DNA of 64,000 nucleotides from Alteromonas profundi. Its GTDB lineage: Bacteria > Pseudomonadota > Gammaproteobacteria > Enterobacterales > Alteromonadaceae. The notes beneath the pieces are model-generated. The model saw nothing but the letters and a program-made list of their open reading frames with translations. It searched no databases and was not told the DNA's origin. Shown here piece by piece: positions 31,724 through 40,732 of this stretch (the stretch's first letter is position 1; each line of letters opens with the position of its first letter). The DNA lies in NCBI RefSeq assembly GCF_010500865.1, contig NZ_JAAAWN010000003.1, positions 124,001 through 188,000 of the forward strand. Reading direction: 5' to 3'. Both the position numbers and the translations under genes were made by a program.

Positions 31724-32464
31724 ATGCAAACCATCCACTCTTCTATTGTGTTTTTTCACATCATCGCTGGAAGTCTTTCACTCCTGCTGTTTTGGATCCC
31801 ATGCCTGACCAAAAAGGGCGGGCCCGCCCATAGGAAGTATGGTGCCCTGTACTTTAAAGCTATGGCTTTTACCTCGATAAGCGGGGTGGTAAGTTCATGC
31901 ATTGCGCTAGCTATACCGCTGGTTATCTACCCTGTTATCCCTGAAGACTACGGATCAGTTGCTCACTATGTGGCGGTAGTAAGAGGACGGTATATCTTTT
32001 TACTTATGCTGAGTTTATTAGTGTGGAGTAATATCCATCAAGCGCAGCGTGTACTAGAAGTAAAAGCAAACAATAGAGCGCTGAGAAAACCCTTAGATAT
32101 TGGCCTTCCCATTGCGCTACTTATTGTTGCGGGCATTGCTTTGTATCAGGGTATTAAATTTGAGGTGACTCTCACCCGTATATTTGCCCCTATTGCGCTG
32201 TTTAATGCTGTGAGCATTCTACGCTATGCATTCGCGCGTCACATTCATCAGGGCAAATGGTTACTCGAACATATAAGTCATACTATAGCCTCGGGTATTG
32301 GCGCATACACCGCGTTTTTTGCTTTCGGTGGGCGTACCCTGTTTAATGGATTGGGCGCATTGCAAATCGTTACTTGGGTTATACCTGGGCTTATCGGCAC
32401 GTTTTTCACAATATGGTTGACCCGAAAATACCGGGCAAAGATGAAAATACGTTCACAAGCGTAG
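31724..32464 (+). CDS. Multi-pass membrane protein, DUF2306-like
   Basis: A 246 aa protein with about seven predicted transmembrane helices. Histidines lie within or near helices (FFHIIAGSLSLLLFW, LLEHISHTIASG), which is reminiscent of DUF2306-type proteins that may bind haem. GAGGAA precedes the ATG. Only 133 bp separate it from the divergent histidine kinase gene, so it is a candidate target of that two-component system. The function is unknown. Confidence 0.7.
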   Translation: MQTIHSSIVFFHIIAGSLSLLLFWIPCLTKKGGPAHRKYGALYFKAMAFTSISGVVSSCIALAIPLVIYPVIPEDYGSVAHYVAVVRGRYIFLLMLSLLVWSNIHQAQRVLEVKANNRALRKPLDIGLPIALLIVAGIALYQGIKFEVTLTRIFAPIALFNAVSILRYAFARHIHQGKWLLEHISHTIASGIGAYTAFFAFGGRTLFNGLGALQIVTWVIPGLIGTFFTIWLTRKYRAKMKIRSQA

Positions 32465-32594
32465 TACATTACATCTTTTGGGGCGTCTAGGCGCCCCACC
32501 TCCATAGCATACTCGCGGTTTCACACTAACTCTAGCTGTTCTTATGTGCATGTTTTTCGCCGCTCTACACCTCAATTTAGCTTATGCACATTAA

Positions 32595-32837
32595 GACATC
32601 CTAGATACAGTAGATAACACGCTGGAATCGTCAACGAACTATCAGGTTAATACCCCTACTATAATTAGCGCAGGCCTCCCCTCTATTGAGCAGCTCGTGT
32701 TATTAAAATCCACCGGCACAACGCGGGTGATTGACGACGACAATCTATCTCACCAACACCATGTATCTACCAGTGTAATATGGCAAGCTGCATCCGCAAA
32801 TAGTATCGTGTCTCATGCAGCAGGCTGTCCGTTTTAA
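32595..32837 (+). pseudogene. Remnant of a protein-tyrosine-phosphatase-like gene (DUF442 type)
   Basis: An open frame without a start codon, bounded by TAA stops at 32592 and 32835. It encodes NTPTIISAGLPSIEQLVLLK followed by STGTTRVIDDDN. That resembles the N-terminal region of DUF442/beta-lactamase-hydrolase-like phosphatases, where a pattern like SSGQPTxEQLxxLKxxGxxxVIDL is usual. The remainder is short and the CX5R catalytic loop is missing. I read it as a decayed fragment, with moderate certainty. Confidence 0.4.
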
Positions 32838-32863
32838 GGCATTACGAGAGCTTGATACGCCTA

Positions 32864-32918
32864 TTGACATATACGTTTTTTCATATATGATTCGTCATAT
32901 ATGTTTTCCCGTATATGT
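32864..32918 (+). promoter_or_regulatory. ars operon promoter and nested-palindrome operator
   Basis: A good sigma-70 promoter, TTGACA (32864-32869), 16-bp spacer, TATGAT (32886-32891), lies 41 nt before the arsR ATG. The inner palindrome CATATATGA-TTCG-TCATATATG (32882-32903) covers the -10 box. A second, outer inverted repeat, ACATATACG (32867-32875) and CGTATATGT (32910-32918), overlaps the -35 box. This is a likely ArsR binding site. Confidence 0.8.
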
Positions 32919-32931
32919 AAAAAGGCTGTCG

Positions 32932-33279
32932 ATGACTACACAAACTTCATGCGCTGTGCTTTCTCCTCTTGCACTGTTTAAATGCTTAGCAGAAGACACC
33001 CGTTTAAAAACGCTACTTCTTTTAAGTAAAGGCGACGCGCTATGTGTATGCGACCTCACAACAGCACTAGAGCTCAGCCAACCTAAAATATCTCGTCACT
33101 TAGCAGATTTACGTAAATGTGGCTTAGTTGAAGACGAGCGCAAAGGTAAATGGGTCTACTACCGTCTCAATCCAGAACTGCCAGTATGGGTGCACGAAAT
33201 TATCCATTCCACGGCGCAAAACAACCCCGATTATTTATCTAATGCAGAAGCAAACTTAACGCTGCAGCCAAGCTGCTAA
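32932..33279 (+). CDS. arsR: ArsR family arsenic-responsive repressor
   Basis: Winged-helix repressor released by As(III). The ATG at 32932 (MTTQTSCAVLSPLALFKCLA) follows an AAGG box and gives 115 aa; the longer frame from 32815 runs through the promoter. The metal site is CVCDLT at the start of the recognition-helix region, followed by SQPKISRHLADLRKCGLV. E. coli ArsR has CVCDLC, so the third cysteine is replaced by Thr here; the remaining pair is generally enough for arsenite sensing. It heads the ars operon. Confidence 0.93.
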   Translation: MTTQTSCAVLSPLALFKCLAEDTRLKTLLLLSKGDALCVCDLTTALELSQPKISRHLADLRKCGLVEDERKGKWVYYRLNPELPVWVHEIIHSTAQNNPDYLSNAEANLTLQPSC

Positions 33280-33319
33280 TTCGTCCTTCTAACCAATTCA
33301 AGCTCAGGAGCTTATTTTT

Positions 33320-33790
33320 GTGAAAATTCTCTATATATGTACCCACAATCGCTGCCGTAGTATTTTGTGCGAAGCCATCACAAATGGCAGCAACACACCA
33401 AATTTAGAAGCACGTAGTGCAGGCAGTTCACCAGTAGGTGAAGTACACCCTTTGTCGCTAAAGTACCTCGAAGAACGCAGTTATTCCACTGAGGGGTTAC
33501 GTAGCCAATCGTGGGATGAATTCGAAGATTATAAGGCTGATGTGGTGATCACTGTTTGCGATTCCGCGGCGGGCGAAGCTTGCCCTGTATATTTCGGTCA
33601 ATCTATAAAGGTGCACTGGGGTCTGGCTGATCCGTCCAAATTGACAGGGTCGGAAGACGAAAAAGCCGCCGCCTTTAACAACACCATCGATATTATAGAA
33701 GCGCGGGTGAAGGCTTTGACAAGCGTGGCCGAAAAGGATTTAAGTGGCGAAGAATTGAAAACCGCTTTAGCAGAATTAGGAGCCAAGTAA
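33320..33790 (+). CDS. arsC: Arsenate reductase, low-molecular-weight phosphatase type
   Basis: Reduces arsenate to arsenite so it can be exported. GTG start with an AGGAG site upstream. The P-loop CTHNRCRS at residues 7-14 (CX5R) marks the LMW-PTP fold class. Cys80 and Cys88 ([10 protein letters not shown]) form the disulfide relay, and HWGLADPS is the class signature near residue 99. This class usually couples to thioredoxin. The 156 aa length is a little above the usual 130-140. Its stop overlaps the arsH start (TAATG). Confidence 0.94.
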   Translation: MKILYICTHNRCRSILCEAITNGSNTPNLEARSAGSSPVGEVHPLSLKYLEERSYSTEGLRSQSWDEFEDYKADVVITVCDSAAGEACPVYFGQSIKVHWGLADPSKLTGSEDEKAAAFNNTIDIIEARVKALTSVAEKDLSGEELKTALAELGAK

Positions 33791-34509
33791 TGAGTGATTC
33801 ACAGGCCCCCTCTGACAACCTTGACATGGCGCAGATGCATCAGCCAAGCATGGCTGATTTTGCTACCCAGTTCTCTTCACACAAGCCGCGTATTTTGCTG
33901 CTTTACGGTTCGTTAAGAGAACGTTCTTACAGCCGACTGGTGATCGAAGAATCAGCACGCTTGCTAGAATATTTTGGTGCAGAAGCAAAGATATTCGATC
34001 CTCGTGGCCTTCCTTTACCAGACGGCGAAGATGCCAACCATCCAAAAGTGCAAGAACTACGAGAGCTTATGATGTGGTCAGAAGGGCAAATCTGGTGTTC
34101 GCCAGAGCGTCATGGAAGCATTACCGGCATTATGAAAAGCATGATTGATTGGGTTCCCTTAAGCTTAGGCGGCGTGCGCCCTACACAAGGAAAAACACTC
34201 GCGCTAATGCAGGTATGTGGTGGCTCTCAGTCGTTTAATGCGGTTAATCAAATGCGAATTTTAGGGCGATGGATGCGTATGCTTACCATTCCAAACCAGT
34301 CTTCGGTAGCCAAAGCATTTTTAGAATTTGAGGAAGATGGTCGTATGAAGCCGTCGCCTTATTACAATCGAATTGTTGATGTCGTTGAAGAATTGGTGAA
34401 GTTCACCTTACTTACGCGCGACAACAAAGTGATGTTGGTAAACCGGTACTCAGAGCGAGTAGAAAGTGCTGAAGAAGTCAGCAAACGTGTTAATCAAAAA
34501 TCGATTTAA
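33790..34509 (+). CDS. arsH: ArsH, NADPH-dependent FMN reductase
   Basis: Flavoprotein that oxidises trivalent organoarsenicals to less toxic pentavalent forms. The 239 aa length is typical. The FMN-binding [15 protein letters not shown], then [12 protein letters not shown] and the signature [20 protein letters not shown] are clear. It overlaps arsC by one base and lies 17 nt upstream of the efflux gene. Confidence 0.95.
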   Translation: MSDSQAPSDNLDMAQMHQPSMADFATQFSSHKPRILLLYGSLRERSYSRLVIEESARLLEYFGAEAKIFDPRGLPLPDGEDANHPKVQELRELMMWSEGQIWCSPERHGSITGIMKSMIDWVPLSLGGVRPTQGKTLALMQVCGGSQSFNAVNQMRILGRWMRMLTIPNQSSVAKAFLEFEEDGRMKPSPYYNRIVDVVEELVKFTLLTRDNKVMLVNRYSERVESAEEVSKRVNQKSI

Positions 34510-34526
34510 AAACTAAGGAAAACGCA

Positions 34527-35546
34527 ATGGGGTTCTTTGAACGTTATCTATCTGTATGGGTAGGGCTTTGCATTATTGCTGGGGTGGCATTAGGTAGCTT
34601 ATTTCCCAATGTATTTAGTGCTATCGCCAACCTAGAATACGCCCACGTTAATTTAGTGGTTGCGGTATTAATTTGGCTAATGATCTATCCGATGATGATT
34701 CAAATTGACTTTTCATCAATAAAAGATGTCGGTAGAAAGCCAAAAGGATTACTTCTTACATTAGTTATTAACTGGTTAATTAAGCCATTTACCATGGCCT
34801 TATTGGGGTGGTTGTTTTTCAAAGGGATCTTCGCTGACTGGGTTGACCCGCAAACCGCTACCGAATATATCGCCGGTATGATTTTACTAGGCGTTGCCCC
34901 TTGTACTGCCATGGTGTTTGTATGGAGTCACTTAACCAAAGGAGATGCTAACTACACGCTCGTTCAAGTATCTATTAATGACCTTATCATGGTAATCGCT
35001 TTTGCGCCTATCACAGGTTTATTGTTAGGTGTTACAGATATTACCGTCCCTTGGGATACCTTGTTGTTGTCGGTCGTGCTATACGTTGTTCTCCCCCTTG
35101 TAGCGGGTGTGGTCACTCGTAAACGGGTAGAAAAGAAAAGTGAAGCCGCGGTAACTGCGCTAATTGAACGTTTTAAGCCCTTTTCTGTCTTTGGCTTACT
35201 TGTCACAATCGTCATACTGTTCGCTCTACAGTCACAAACCATATTAGCGAAACCGCAAGATATTGTGTTAATCGCCATTCCTTTGCTGATCCAAACCTAT
35301 GGTATTTTCGCCATCGCTTATTTTTTCGCTAAAAAGTTAAAACTGCCCCACAATGTCGCAGCGCCGGCGTGCATGATTGGTACCTCAAACTTCTTTGAGC
35401 TTGCCGTTGCTGTAGCCATATCACTATTTGGGTTACACAGTGGTGCCGCATTGGCCACAGTTGTAGGTGTATTAGTAGAAGTGCCGGTGATGCTGTCGTT
35501 GGTGTGGTTTGCTAACCGCACCCGTCATTGGTTCGGCCCAGCTTAA
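34527..35546 (+). CDS. acr3: Arsenite efflux transporter, ACR3 family
   Basis: Ten-helix inner-membrane carrier exporting arsenite, driven by proton motive force. The 339 aa length is typical of bacterial ACR3 (often named arsB). The conserved cysteine is Cys126 in [21 protein letters not shown] second signature is [18 protein letters not shown] near the C-terminus. AAGGAAA precedes the ATG. It completes a four-gene arsR-arsC-arsH-acr3 operon without arsA or arsD. Confidence 0.95.
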   Translation: MGFFERYLSVWVGLCIIAGVALGSLFPNVFSAIANLEYAHVNLVVAVLIWLMIYPMMIQIDFSSIKDVGRKPKGLLLTLVINWLIKPFTMALLGWLFFKGIFADWVDPQTATEYIAGMILLGVAPCTAMVFVWSHLTKGDANYTLVQVSINDLIMVIAFAPITGLLLGVTDITVPWDTLLLSVVLYVVLPLVAGVVTRKRVEKKSEAAVTALIERFKPFSVFGLLVTIVILFALQSQTILAKPQDIVLIAIPLLIQTYGIFAIAYFFAKKLKLPHNVAAPACMIGTSNFFELAVAVAISLFGLHSGAALATVVGVLVEVPVMLSLVWFANRTRHWFGPA

Positions 35547-35560
35547 CGCGTCTTCTAAGC

Positions 35561-35588
35561 AAAAAAGGGCTCTTCAGAGCCCTTTTTT
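35561..35588. terminator. Bidirectional terminator after the ars operon
   Basis: AAAAAAGGGCTC pairs with GAGCCCTTTTTT around a TTCA tetraloop. It lies between the convergent acr3 and the CheY-like gene. Confidence 0.9.
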
Positions 35589-35626
35589 ATGCCAACTTTT
35601 CTGTTAGCGCAGACAGCTGATAGCAT

Positions 35627-36013
35627 TTAGCCTAGGCATGAGTCTGGTAGCAAGAAGCCATAGCGCTTTAGCGTGTCTACCAGCTGCTCAGTTTGCAAAG
35701 GCTTCTTTAAGAAGGCCAAGGCATTTAACTCTTTAACACGTTGTTGTTTTGCCGGTTGTATGTCGCCGGAAATGACAATGACAAAAGCTTCTACCTTTCT
35801 CACCTTCATCTCTTCAAGCACACCTATACCATCTAATACTGGCATCGTTAAATCGAGCAGCACCAAATCAATGCGCTGACTAGCGAGAATATTCAACGCA
35901 TCTAGTCCGTTTGACGCTTCGTAAATAGTACCGGCCAACCCTTCGGGTAAGTTTCGCTTAGCAATTTTCCTTGCTAGCGCAGAGTCATCACAAATGAGGA
36001 TATCGAAACCCAT
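35627..36013 (-). CDS. Stand-alone CheY-like response regulator
   Basis: A single receiver domain of 128 aa with no output domain. Acidic residues in CDDSALARK, the phosphoacceptor Asp in DLVLLDLTMPVLDG at about residue 54, the Thr/Ser switch (VIVISGD) and the Lys in FLKKPL are all present, so it should be phosphorylated. No kinase lies beside it. It may act in chemotaxis-like signalling or in a phosphorelay. Confidence 0.9.
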   Translation of the reverse strand: MGFDILICDDSALARKIAKRNLPEGLAGTIYEASNGLDALNILASQRIDLVLLDLTMPVLDGIGVLEEMKVRKVEAFVIVISGDIQPAKQQRVKELNALAFLKKPLQTEQLVDTLKRYGFLLPDSCLG

Positions 36014-36180
36014 AATTAGCGCTTAACCATATGATATAGAACACCTAAAAACCGCTTATCACCTCTAGGTTATAGTAAAGATAACGATAAAAAAACCAAT
36101 TTGCGCTAATTTTAAGATATCAAATAGCAATTCATTCTCTCTTTGTGCTAGTAATACTAGCTTAAAAGAACCAACAACAA

Positions 36181-36207
36181 CGCATGCGAAGTTGACTTCG
36201 CGCATGC
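36181..36207. other. Imperfect palindrome upstream of aceK
   Basis: GCATGCGAAG and CTTCGCGCATGC flank a TTGA loop, giving a stable hairpin with a 2-nt bulge. It ends 5 nt before the AAGG Shine-Dalgarno of aceK, so it could modulate translation. Confidence 0.5.
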
Positions 36208-36221
36208 TTCCAAGGCAGTTT

Positions 36222-37931
36222 ATGCACGATACAGCTTTAGCCAAAAAAGTGGCTTACCAAATATTATCTCAATTTGATAAAAGTTATCGCTGGTTTACCC
36301 GCATAACCCGGGGTGCGCAAGAACGGTTTGAACAAGGCAAATGGAAAGAAACTCAAGTTGCCTCAAAACAGCGCATTACTATTTATGAAACAAGCCTTTC
36401 TGATACCGTTGCTGAAATTTACCATTTAATTGCAGTACACAGAAAAGATGAAACCTTCTGGCAACAAGTGAAAAGAATTTTTGCTCAGCAGCTAGAAGGA
36501 CACCCACAATTTGAGCTTGCCGAAACTTTTTATAATTCGGTGATCGGCCGCTTGTTTAAACACCGAAAAATAGACAACAGCTTTATGTTTGTATTGCCAA
36601 GTCGGTGTTATTTACCCGGCCCGGATAGGCCTAAAGTAGTAAATAGCTTCGATACCACCACCACAGTGGCGCAGATGTATCATTCTATATTCAAATGCTA
36701 TCGCTACAATATTCCGTTTGAAAACTACGACAGAGACATAGCAAACCTTGAAACAGCCCTTCGTAAGCGCCTCACTACGACGCAACTTGCTAGCGTACAT
36801 ACGGTAGAAATTCTCAAACCTACCTTTTTTCGCGGCAAAGCAGCGTATTTAATTGGTCGTATATGCATGCCTGAAGAAACCCTACCCTTTGTTATTTCTT
36901 TGCAACGAAGTGACAACAGCGAATTATTTGTTGATGCGCTGCTTACTGAACGCAAAGATCTTAGCGTGACCTTTGGGTTTGCCCGCAGTTATTTTATGGC
37001 AGACACCCAAAACCCAGCAGAAGTGTCTGCGTTTTTACAAGAACTGCTCCCTAACAAAAAACACTTCGAACTCTACATGTCGTTAGGTCACTACAAACAT
37101 GGAAAAACCGTTTTCTATAGAAACTTTTTACAACATATGGAAAACACCGACGATAGGTTTGAAGCCGCACCGGGAATACGCGGTTTAGTAATGATGGTGT
37201 TTCACCTACCTTCTTATGGCGTGGTGTTTAAAATTATTAAAGATGAATTCGCGGAAAGTAAAAAAATAACCCGCGAACACGTTAAAGACTGCTACCGTTT
37301 GGTAAAAATGTCTGATCGTGTAGGTCGCATGGCTGATACTCACGAATACATGAACTTTCGTTTTCCGCTAAATCGTATGCACCCTGCGCTTATTGAAGAA
37401 TTGAAGGCCACCTGTGCCTCCAGCCTTACCTTTACAGATAACGAACTAATTATTAGTCACCTATACATAGAGCGAAAGATGACGCCACTGAATGTGTATT
37501 TGCAACAGGAGACAGATAAAGACAACGTGTACAATGCGTTGAACGAGTTAGGTTTATGTATAAAGCAAATTGCCATGGCCAATATTTTCCCCGGCGATAT
37601 GCTGCATAAAAACTTTGGGATCACGCGCCATGGTAGAGTGATCTTTTATGATTATGATGAAATTTGTTTAATGCATGAACGCCATTTTCGCGAATTACCT
37701 AAATCGGACGACCCCTACGCTATCGACACCTTATCGGTAGGCCCTAATGATGTCTTCCCAGAACAGTTTGAGCATTTCATTGTGGGCAAACGGCCATTAA
37801 AAACCATACTGAAACAATTACATGGCGATTTAATGACAGCTGAATACTGGCGTACGGTGCAAACAAAATGCGCGCGGGGAGACATTCAGCATTTTACCCC
37901 TTACAGCGCAGATATACGCTTCCCGCGATAG
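36222..37931 (+). CDS. aceK: Isocitrate dehydrogenase kinase/phosphatase
   Basis: Bifunctional enzyme that phosphorylates and dephosphorylates isocitrate dehydrogenase, controlling flux between the TCA cycle and the glyoxylate shunt. Family features are GAQERFEQGKW near the N-terminus, LAETFYNSVIGRLFKHRKID, and FYDYDEICLM in the kinase active-site region. The ATG at 36222 (MHDTALAKKVAYQILSQFD) has AAGG 6 nt upstream and gives 569 aa. In-frame upstream starts at 36192 (TTG) and 36204 lack one. Unlike in enterics, aceB and aceA are not adjacent. Confidence 0.95.
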   Translation: MHDTALAKKVAYQILSQFDKSYRWFTRITRGAQERFEQGKWKETQVASKQRITIYETSLSDTVAEIYHLIAVHRKDETFWQQVKRIFAQQLEGHPQFELAETFYNSVIGRLFKHRKIDNSFMFVLPSRCYLPGPDRPKVVNSFDTTTTVAQMYHSIFKCYRYNIPFENYDRDIANLETALRKRLTTTQLASVHTVEILKPTFFRGKAAYLIGRICMPEETLPFVISLQRSDNSELFVDALLTERKDLSVTFGFARSYFMADTQNPAEVSAFLQELLPNKKHFELYMSLGHYKHGKTVFYRNFLQHMENTDDRFEAAPGIRGLVMMVFHLPSYGVVFKIIKDEFAESKKITREHVKDCYRLVKMSDRVGRMADTHEYMNFRFPLNRMHPALIEELKATCASSLTFTDNELIISHLYIERKMTPLNVYLQQETDKDNVYNALNELGLCIKQIAMANIFPGDMLHKNFGITRHGRVIFYDYDEICLMHERHFRELPKSDDPYAIDTLSVGPNDVFPEQFEHFIVGKRPLKTILKQLHGDLMTAEYWRTVQTKCARGDIQHFTPYSADIRFPR

Positions 37932-38021
37932 CGCCGCAATAGGTTTAAAGTGATCGTATTTATTATTAATAACAGTATTAATCCTAGTTAAAACCCATTT
38001 TAAGAAAAAGAAGCTGTTAAG

Positions 38022-38702
38022 ATGAAAGTGCTATTAGTTGAAGACGATCCAAAAGTTGCCGCTCATATTGAACAAGGGTTGGTGAATGAAGGACATGTAT
38101 GTATGTCCGCAAATGATGGCGCAACAGGCTTAGAACTAGCGTCGTCAAACACATTGGATGTGATCATCTTGGATATTATGCTACCAATGCTAGATGGATT
38201 TACGGTGCTTGAAAGGATACGCGCTAGCAAAAATACCACTCCTGTGCTTCTTTTAAGTGCCAAAAGTGAGGTTGATGATAAGGTTAAGGGCCTGCGAACC
38301 GGAGCAAATGATTACCTAACCAAACCCTTCGCATTTGAAGAGCTACTGGCGCGCGTTGAAGGCCTTGGCGGCCGCCCCCACGAAAGTGAAGATAAAACAC
38401 TCATTAAAGTTGGCGATCTCACCTTAGATTTGGTCAACAGAAAAGTAATGCGTGGAGACACAGAAATTGATTTACAGTCAAAGGAATTTCAATTGTTAGA
38501 GTGTCTTTTACGGCACAAAGGTAAAGTGGTGACAAGAAGCATGCTACTTGAACAAGTGTGGAACTATCATTTCGACCCGCAAACCAATGTGATTGATGTG
38601 CATATTAGCCGTCTTCGTCAAAAAGTAGATAAGGCCTTCAATATTCCTGTAATTGAAACCGTTCGTGGCACTGGCTACAGAATTTCGGATGCTATTACGT
38701 GA
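38022..38702 (+). CDS. OmpR/CusR-type response regulator
   Basis: A 226 aa transcription factor. The receiver has VEDDPKVAAHIEQGL, the phosphoacceptor in DVIILDIMLPMLDGF near residue 51, and DYLTKPF. The C-terminal winged helix spans about 127-222 (KEFQLLECLLRHKGKVVTRS, TNVIDVHISRLRQKVD). The sequence is closest in style to the CusR/CopR/QseB group, but no metal-resistance genes lie beside it. Its stop overlaps the GTG of the kinase by four bases. Confidence 0.93.
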   Translation: MKVLLVEDDPKVAAHIEQGLVNEGHVCMSANDGATGLELASSNTLDVIILDIMLPMLDGFTVLERIRASKNTTPVLLLSAKSEVDDKVKGLRTGANDYLTKPFAFEELLARVEGLGGRPHESEDKTLIKVGDLTLDLVNRKVMRGDTEIDLQSKEFQLLECLLRHKGKVVTRSMLLEQVWNYHFDPQTNVIDVHISRLRQKVDKAFNIPVIETVRGTGYRISDAIT

Positions 38703-40108
38703 TAGCGATTGGAGACTTTACCCGAAGTTCTAGCTTTCGGGTAGGAGTACTGCTTACCTCGTTAGCCGTAGCAGCAATTATCTTTATTATTTACTTTTGG
38801 CGTCTGGCCAGTAGCGATGTATTTATCCGCGAAGCCAAGGCCGCCGTCGACGCTGAAACCTATGCCCTTTCTCAGCTTTATCAAAATCTCGGACTTCAGT
38901 CGGTTGTCAATGCCATAGAGACTAGAGACTTTCCTGATACACAAAGCACTGATAACACCTTTGTTGCACTGCAAAATAGCCAGCAAGACTTAGTAGCCGG
39001 AAATGTTGATACATGGCCATTAGCGAGAAGCTCCGATAAAAATAGTAACACGGATAATAGCGGCATTATTGCGCTTAAGCTGCCTTATAGTCTCATGTCT
39101 TCTCATGGCAACACTGACACGCCGTCTAAAAACATTCTATATAACGCAATACCCCTTGGCGATCATACCCTTTTCGTGGGCCGCAATATTCAAGATTTAT
39201 ACAGCGCTCAATGGTTAGGGAAAACATTCAGCTGGGTAGTGGTGGCGCTACTTTGTATTCTGGGGGTAATTAGTTTTGCCGTTGCTACCTATGTAGTAAG
39301 ACGCATCAACAGAATGTCTCAAACCGCTGACAATATAATTTGCACCGGCAACCTAAAGGAGCGCCTTGAAATTGATAGCAATTGGGATGATTTAAGTCGC
39401 CTTTCGTTGGTGTTTAATCAGATGCTCGACACCATTGAAACCTCAGTGAACAATATAAAATCAGTCAGCGATAGTATCGCCCATGACTTACGCACACCCT
39501 TGGCACGTTTACGCAACACCCTTGAAAAAATTGAAGATGAAACACTACGCAATGAAACCACCCAAGAAGCCGACAACCTATTAAACATGTTTAATAGTCT
39601 ACTGCGCATTAGTGGGCTAGAAACTACTGGCAAAAAAGAGGGTTTTTGTGAAACAGATTTACGCAGTATTGTGGCCGATGTTATCGATTTATATATGCCC
39701 GTAGCCGAAGATAGAAAAATTCAATTGGTGAGCCAATTATCGGCGTACCACACAGTGGCAGACCCAAACTTACTGTTTCAAGCTGTGGCGAATATTTTAG
39801 ATAACGCGATAAAATACACGCCAGATAAAGGCACCGTAACCGTTCAGCTAACCCACGCATCTTCCAATTTTGTCATTATGGTCAATGATAATGGGTTAGG
39901 CGTAAGTGAAGATGATATTTCGCAATTAGAAAGGCGTTTCTTCCGCGCTGATGGAAGCCGCTCAACCCATGGCAACGGCCTTGGCCTTTCGCTGGTTTCA
40001 GCCATAGTTAAGCTGCATAAAGGCGCCCTATGGTTTGTTCATGACCCTTTAATGCAAGGGCAAGGGTTAGGCGTGGTGATCACCTTGCCACGGCCAAATG
40101 CGGGGTAA
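38699..40108 (+). CDS. Sensor histidine kinase, HAMP type
   Basis: A 469 aa kinase paired with the upstream regulator. There are two transmembrane segments (about residues 14-34 and 176-200) around a periplasmic sensor of some 140 aa. A HAMP linker follows (RRINRMSQTADNI), then HisKA with the phosphohistidine in SDSIAHDLRTPLARLRNTLE, and HATPase_c boxes NILDNAIKYTPD and GNGLGLSLVSAIVKLHKG. GTG start. The signal is unknown. Confidence 0.93.
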   Translation: MIAIGDFTRSSSFRVGVLLTSLAVAAIIFIIYFWRLASSDVFIREAKAAVDAETYALSQLYQNLGLQSVVNAIETRDFPDTQSTDNTFVALQNSQQDLVAGNVDTWPLARSSDKNSNTDNSGIIALKLPYSLMSSHGNTDTPSKNILYNAIPLGDHTLFVGRNIQDLYSAQWLGKTFSWVVVALLCILGVISFAVATYVVRRINRMSQTADNIICTGNLKERLEIDSNWDDLSRLSLVFNQMLDTIETSVNNIKSVSDSIAHDLRTPLARLRNTLEKIEDETLRNETTQEADNLLNMFNSLLRISGLETTGKKEGFCETDLRSIVADVIDLYMPVAEDRKIQLVSQLSAYHTVADPNLLFQAVANILDNAIKYTPDKGTVTVQLTHASSNFVIMVNDNGLGVSEDDISQLERRFFRADGSRSTHGNGLGLSLVSAIVKLHKGALWFVHDPLMQGQGLGVVITLPRPNAG

Positions 40109-40150
40109 AGTCCGCTATACGGGCAGGGTGATTCTTGGGGTTGTAAGCTG

Positions 40151-40699
40151 TTAAGGTTGTTTTTGCATAAAAATAGTAACTTCAGCCATAACCAGACCAA
40201 ATTTCCGAATGTAGGAGCGGTTCATCATGGTATGTTCATCGAAGCCCCAAAACCAATCGTCAAATGTTACGCTGTAGGTAGAATCGTCAACAGGTAAGTC
40301 CATCGTGTAGTGAAAGTTAAATGCATTCCCGTAGGATGTACCTATCGCACTCCCTTTTATATCGCTCGCCGTGCCGGTAAAGCGTCCATCTGCCTGCTGC
40401 GTAATATGCCAAATACGCGTTGAAGGGCCTTCACCTACGCTGTAGTTAAATGACTCATTAAGCGTTAGTTGACTCCCTTCAACTGTCCCCTCTATATCAA
40501 CAACAAATCGCTGAACGACGTCGCCGGAGCGATTTTGCACAATACCCCAGGCTTTCACATCGCCATCAAAAAATTGCATTATATCGAAGGCTGGGCGTGT
40601 TTGTTGGTAGTCATCACCCTCAATCGACACACTGCAACCTGACAGTAAGCTAGCCCCTAATAATACGCCGCCTATCAACGTGCTATGATTGAATTTCAT
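40151..40699 (-). CDS. DUF3833 family lipoprotein
   Basis: A 182 aa envelope protein. The lipobox LLSGC (cysteine at residue 22) marks a lipoprotein. The FDIMQFFDGDVKAWGIVQNR segment and the C-terminal WFWGFDEHTMMNRSYIRKFG are typical of DUF3833. It lies 33 nt downstream of a chalcone-isomerase-like gene on the same strand. In other gammaproteobacteria these two families travel together, often with cyclopropane-fatty-acid synthase-like genes under an extracytoplasmic sigma factor. None of those is present here. Confidence 0.88.
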   Translation of the reverse strand: MKFNHSTLIGGVLLGASLLSGCSVSIEGDDYQQTRPAFDIMQFFDGDVKAWGIVQNRSGDVVQRFVVDIEGTVEGSQLTLNESFNYSVGEGPSTRIWHITQQADGRFTGTASDIKGSAIGTSYGNAFNFHYTMDLPVDDSTYSVTFDDWFWGFDEHTMMNRSYIRKFGLVMAEVTIFMQKQP

Positions 40700-40732
40700 A
40701 TATACCTCTGCGCCAGTAAAATTATCGCGTGA

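Noticed and set aside
32815-32931. N-terminal extension of arsR
   Set aside because: It would translate through the promoter and operator. The ATG at 32932 fits the normal family start.
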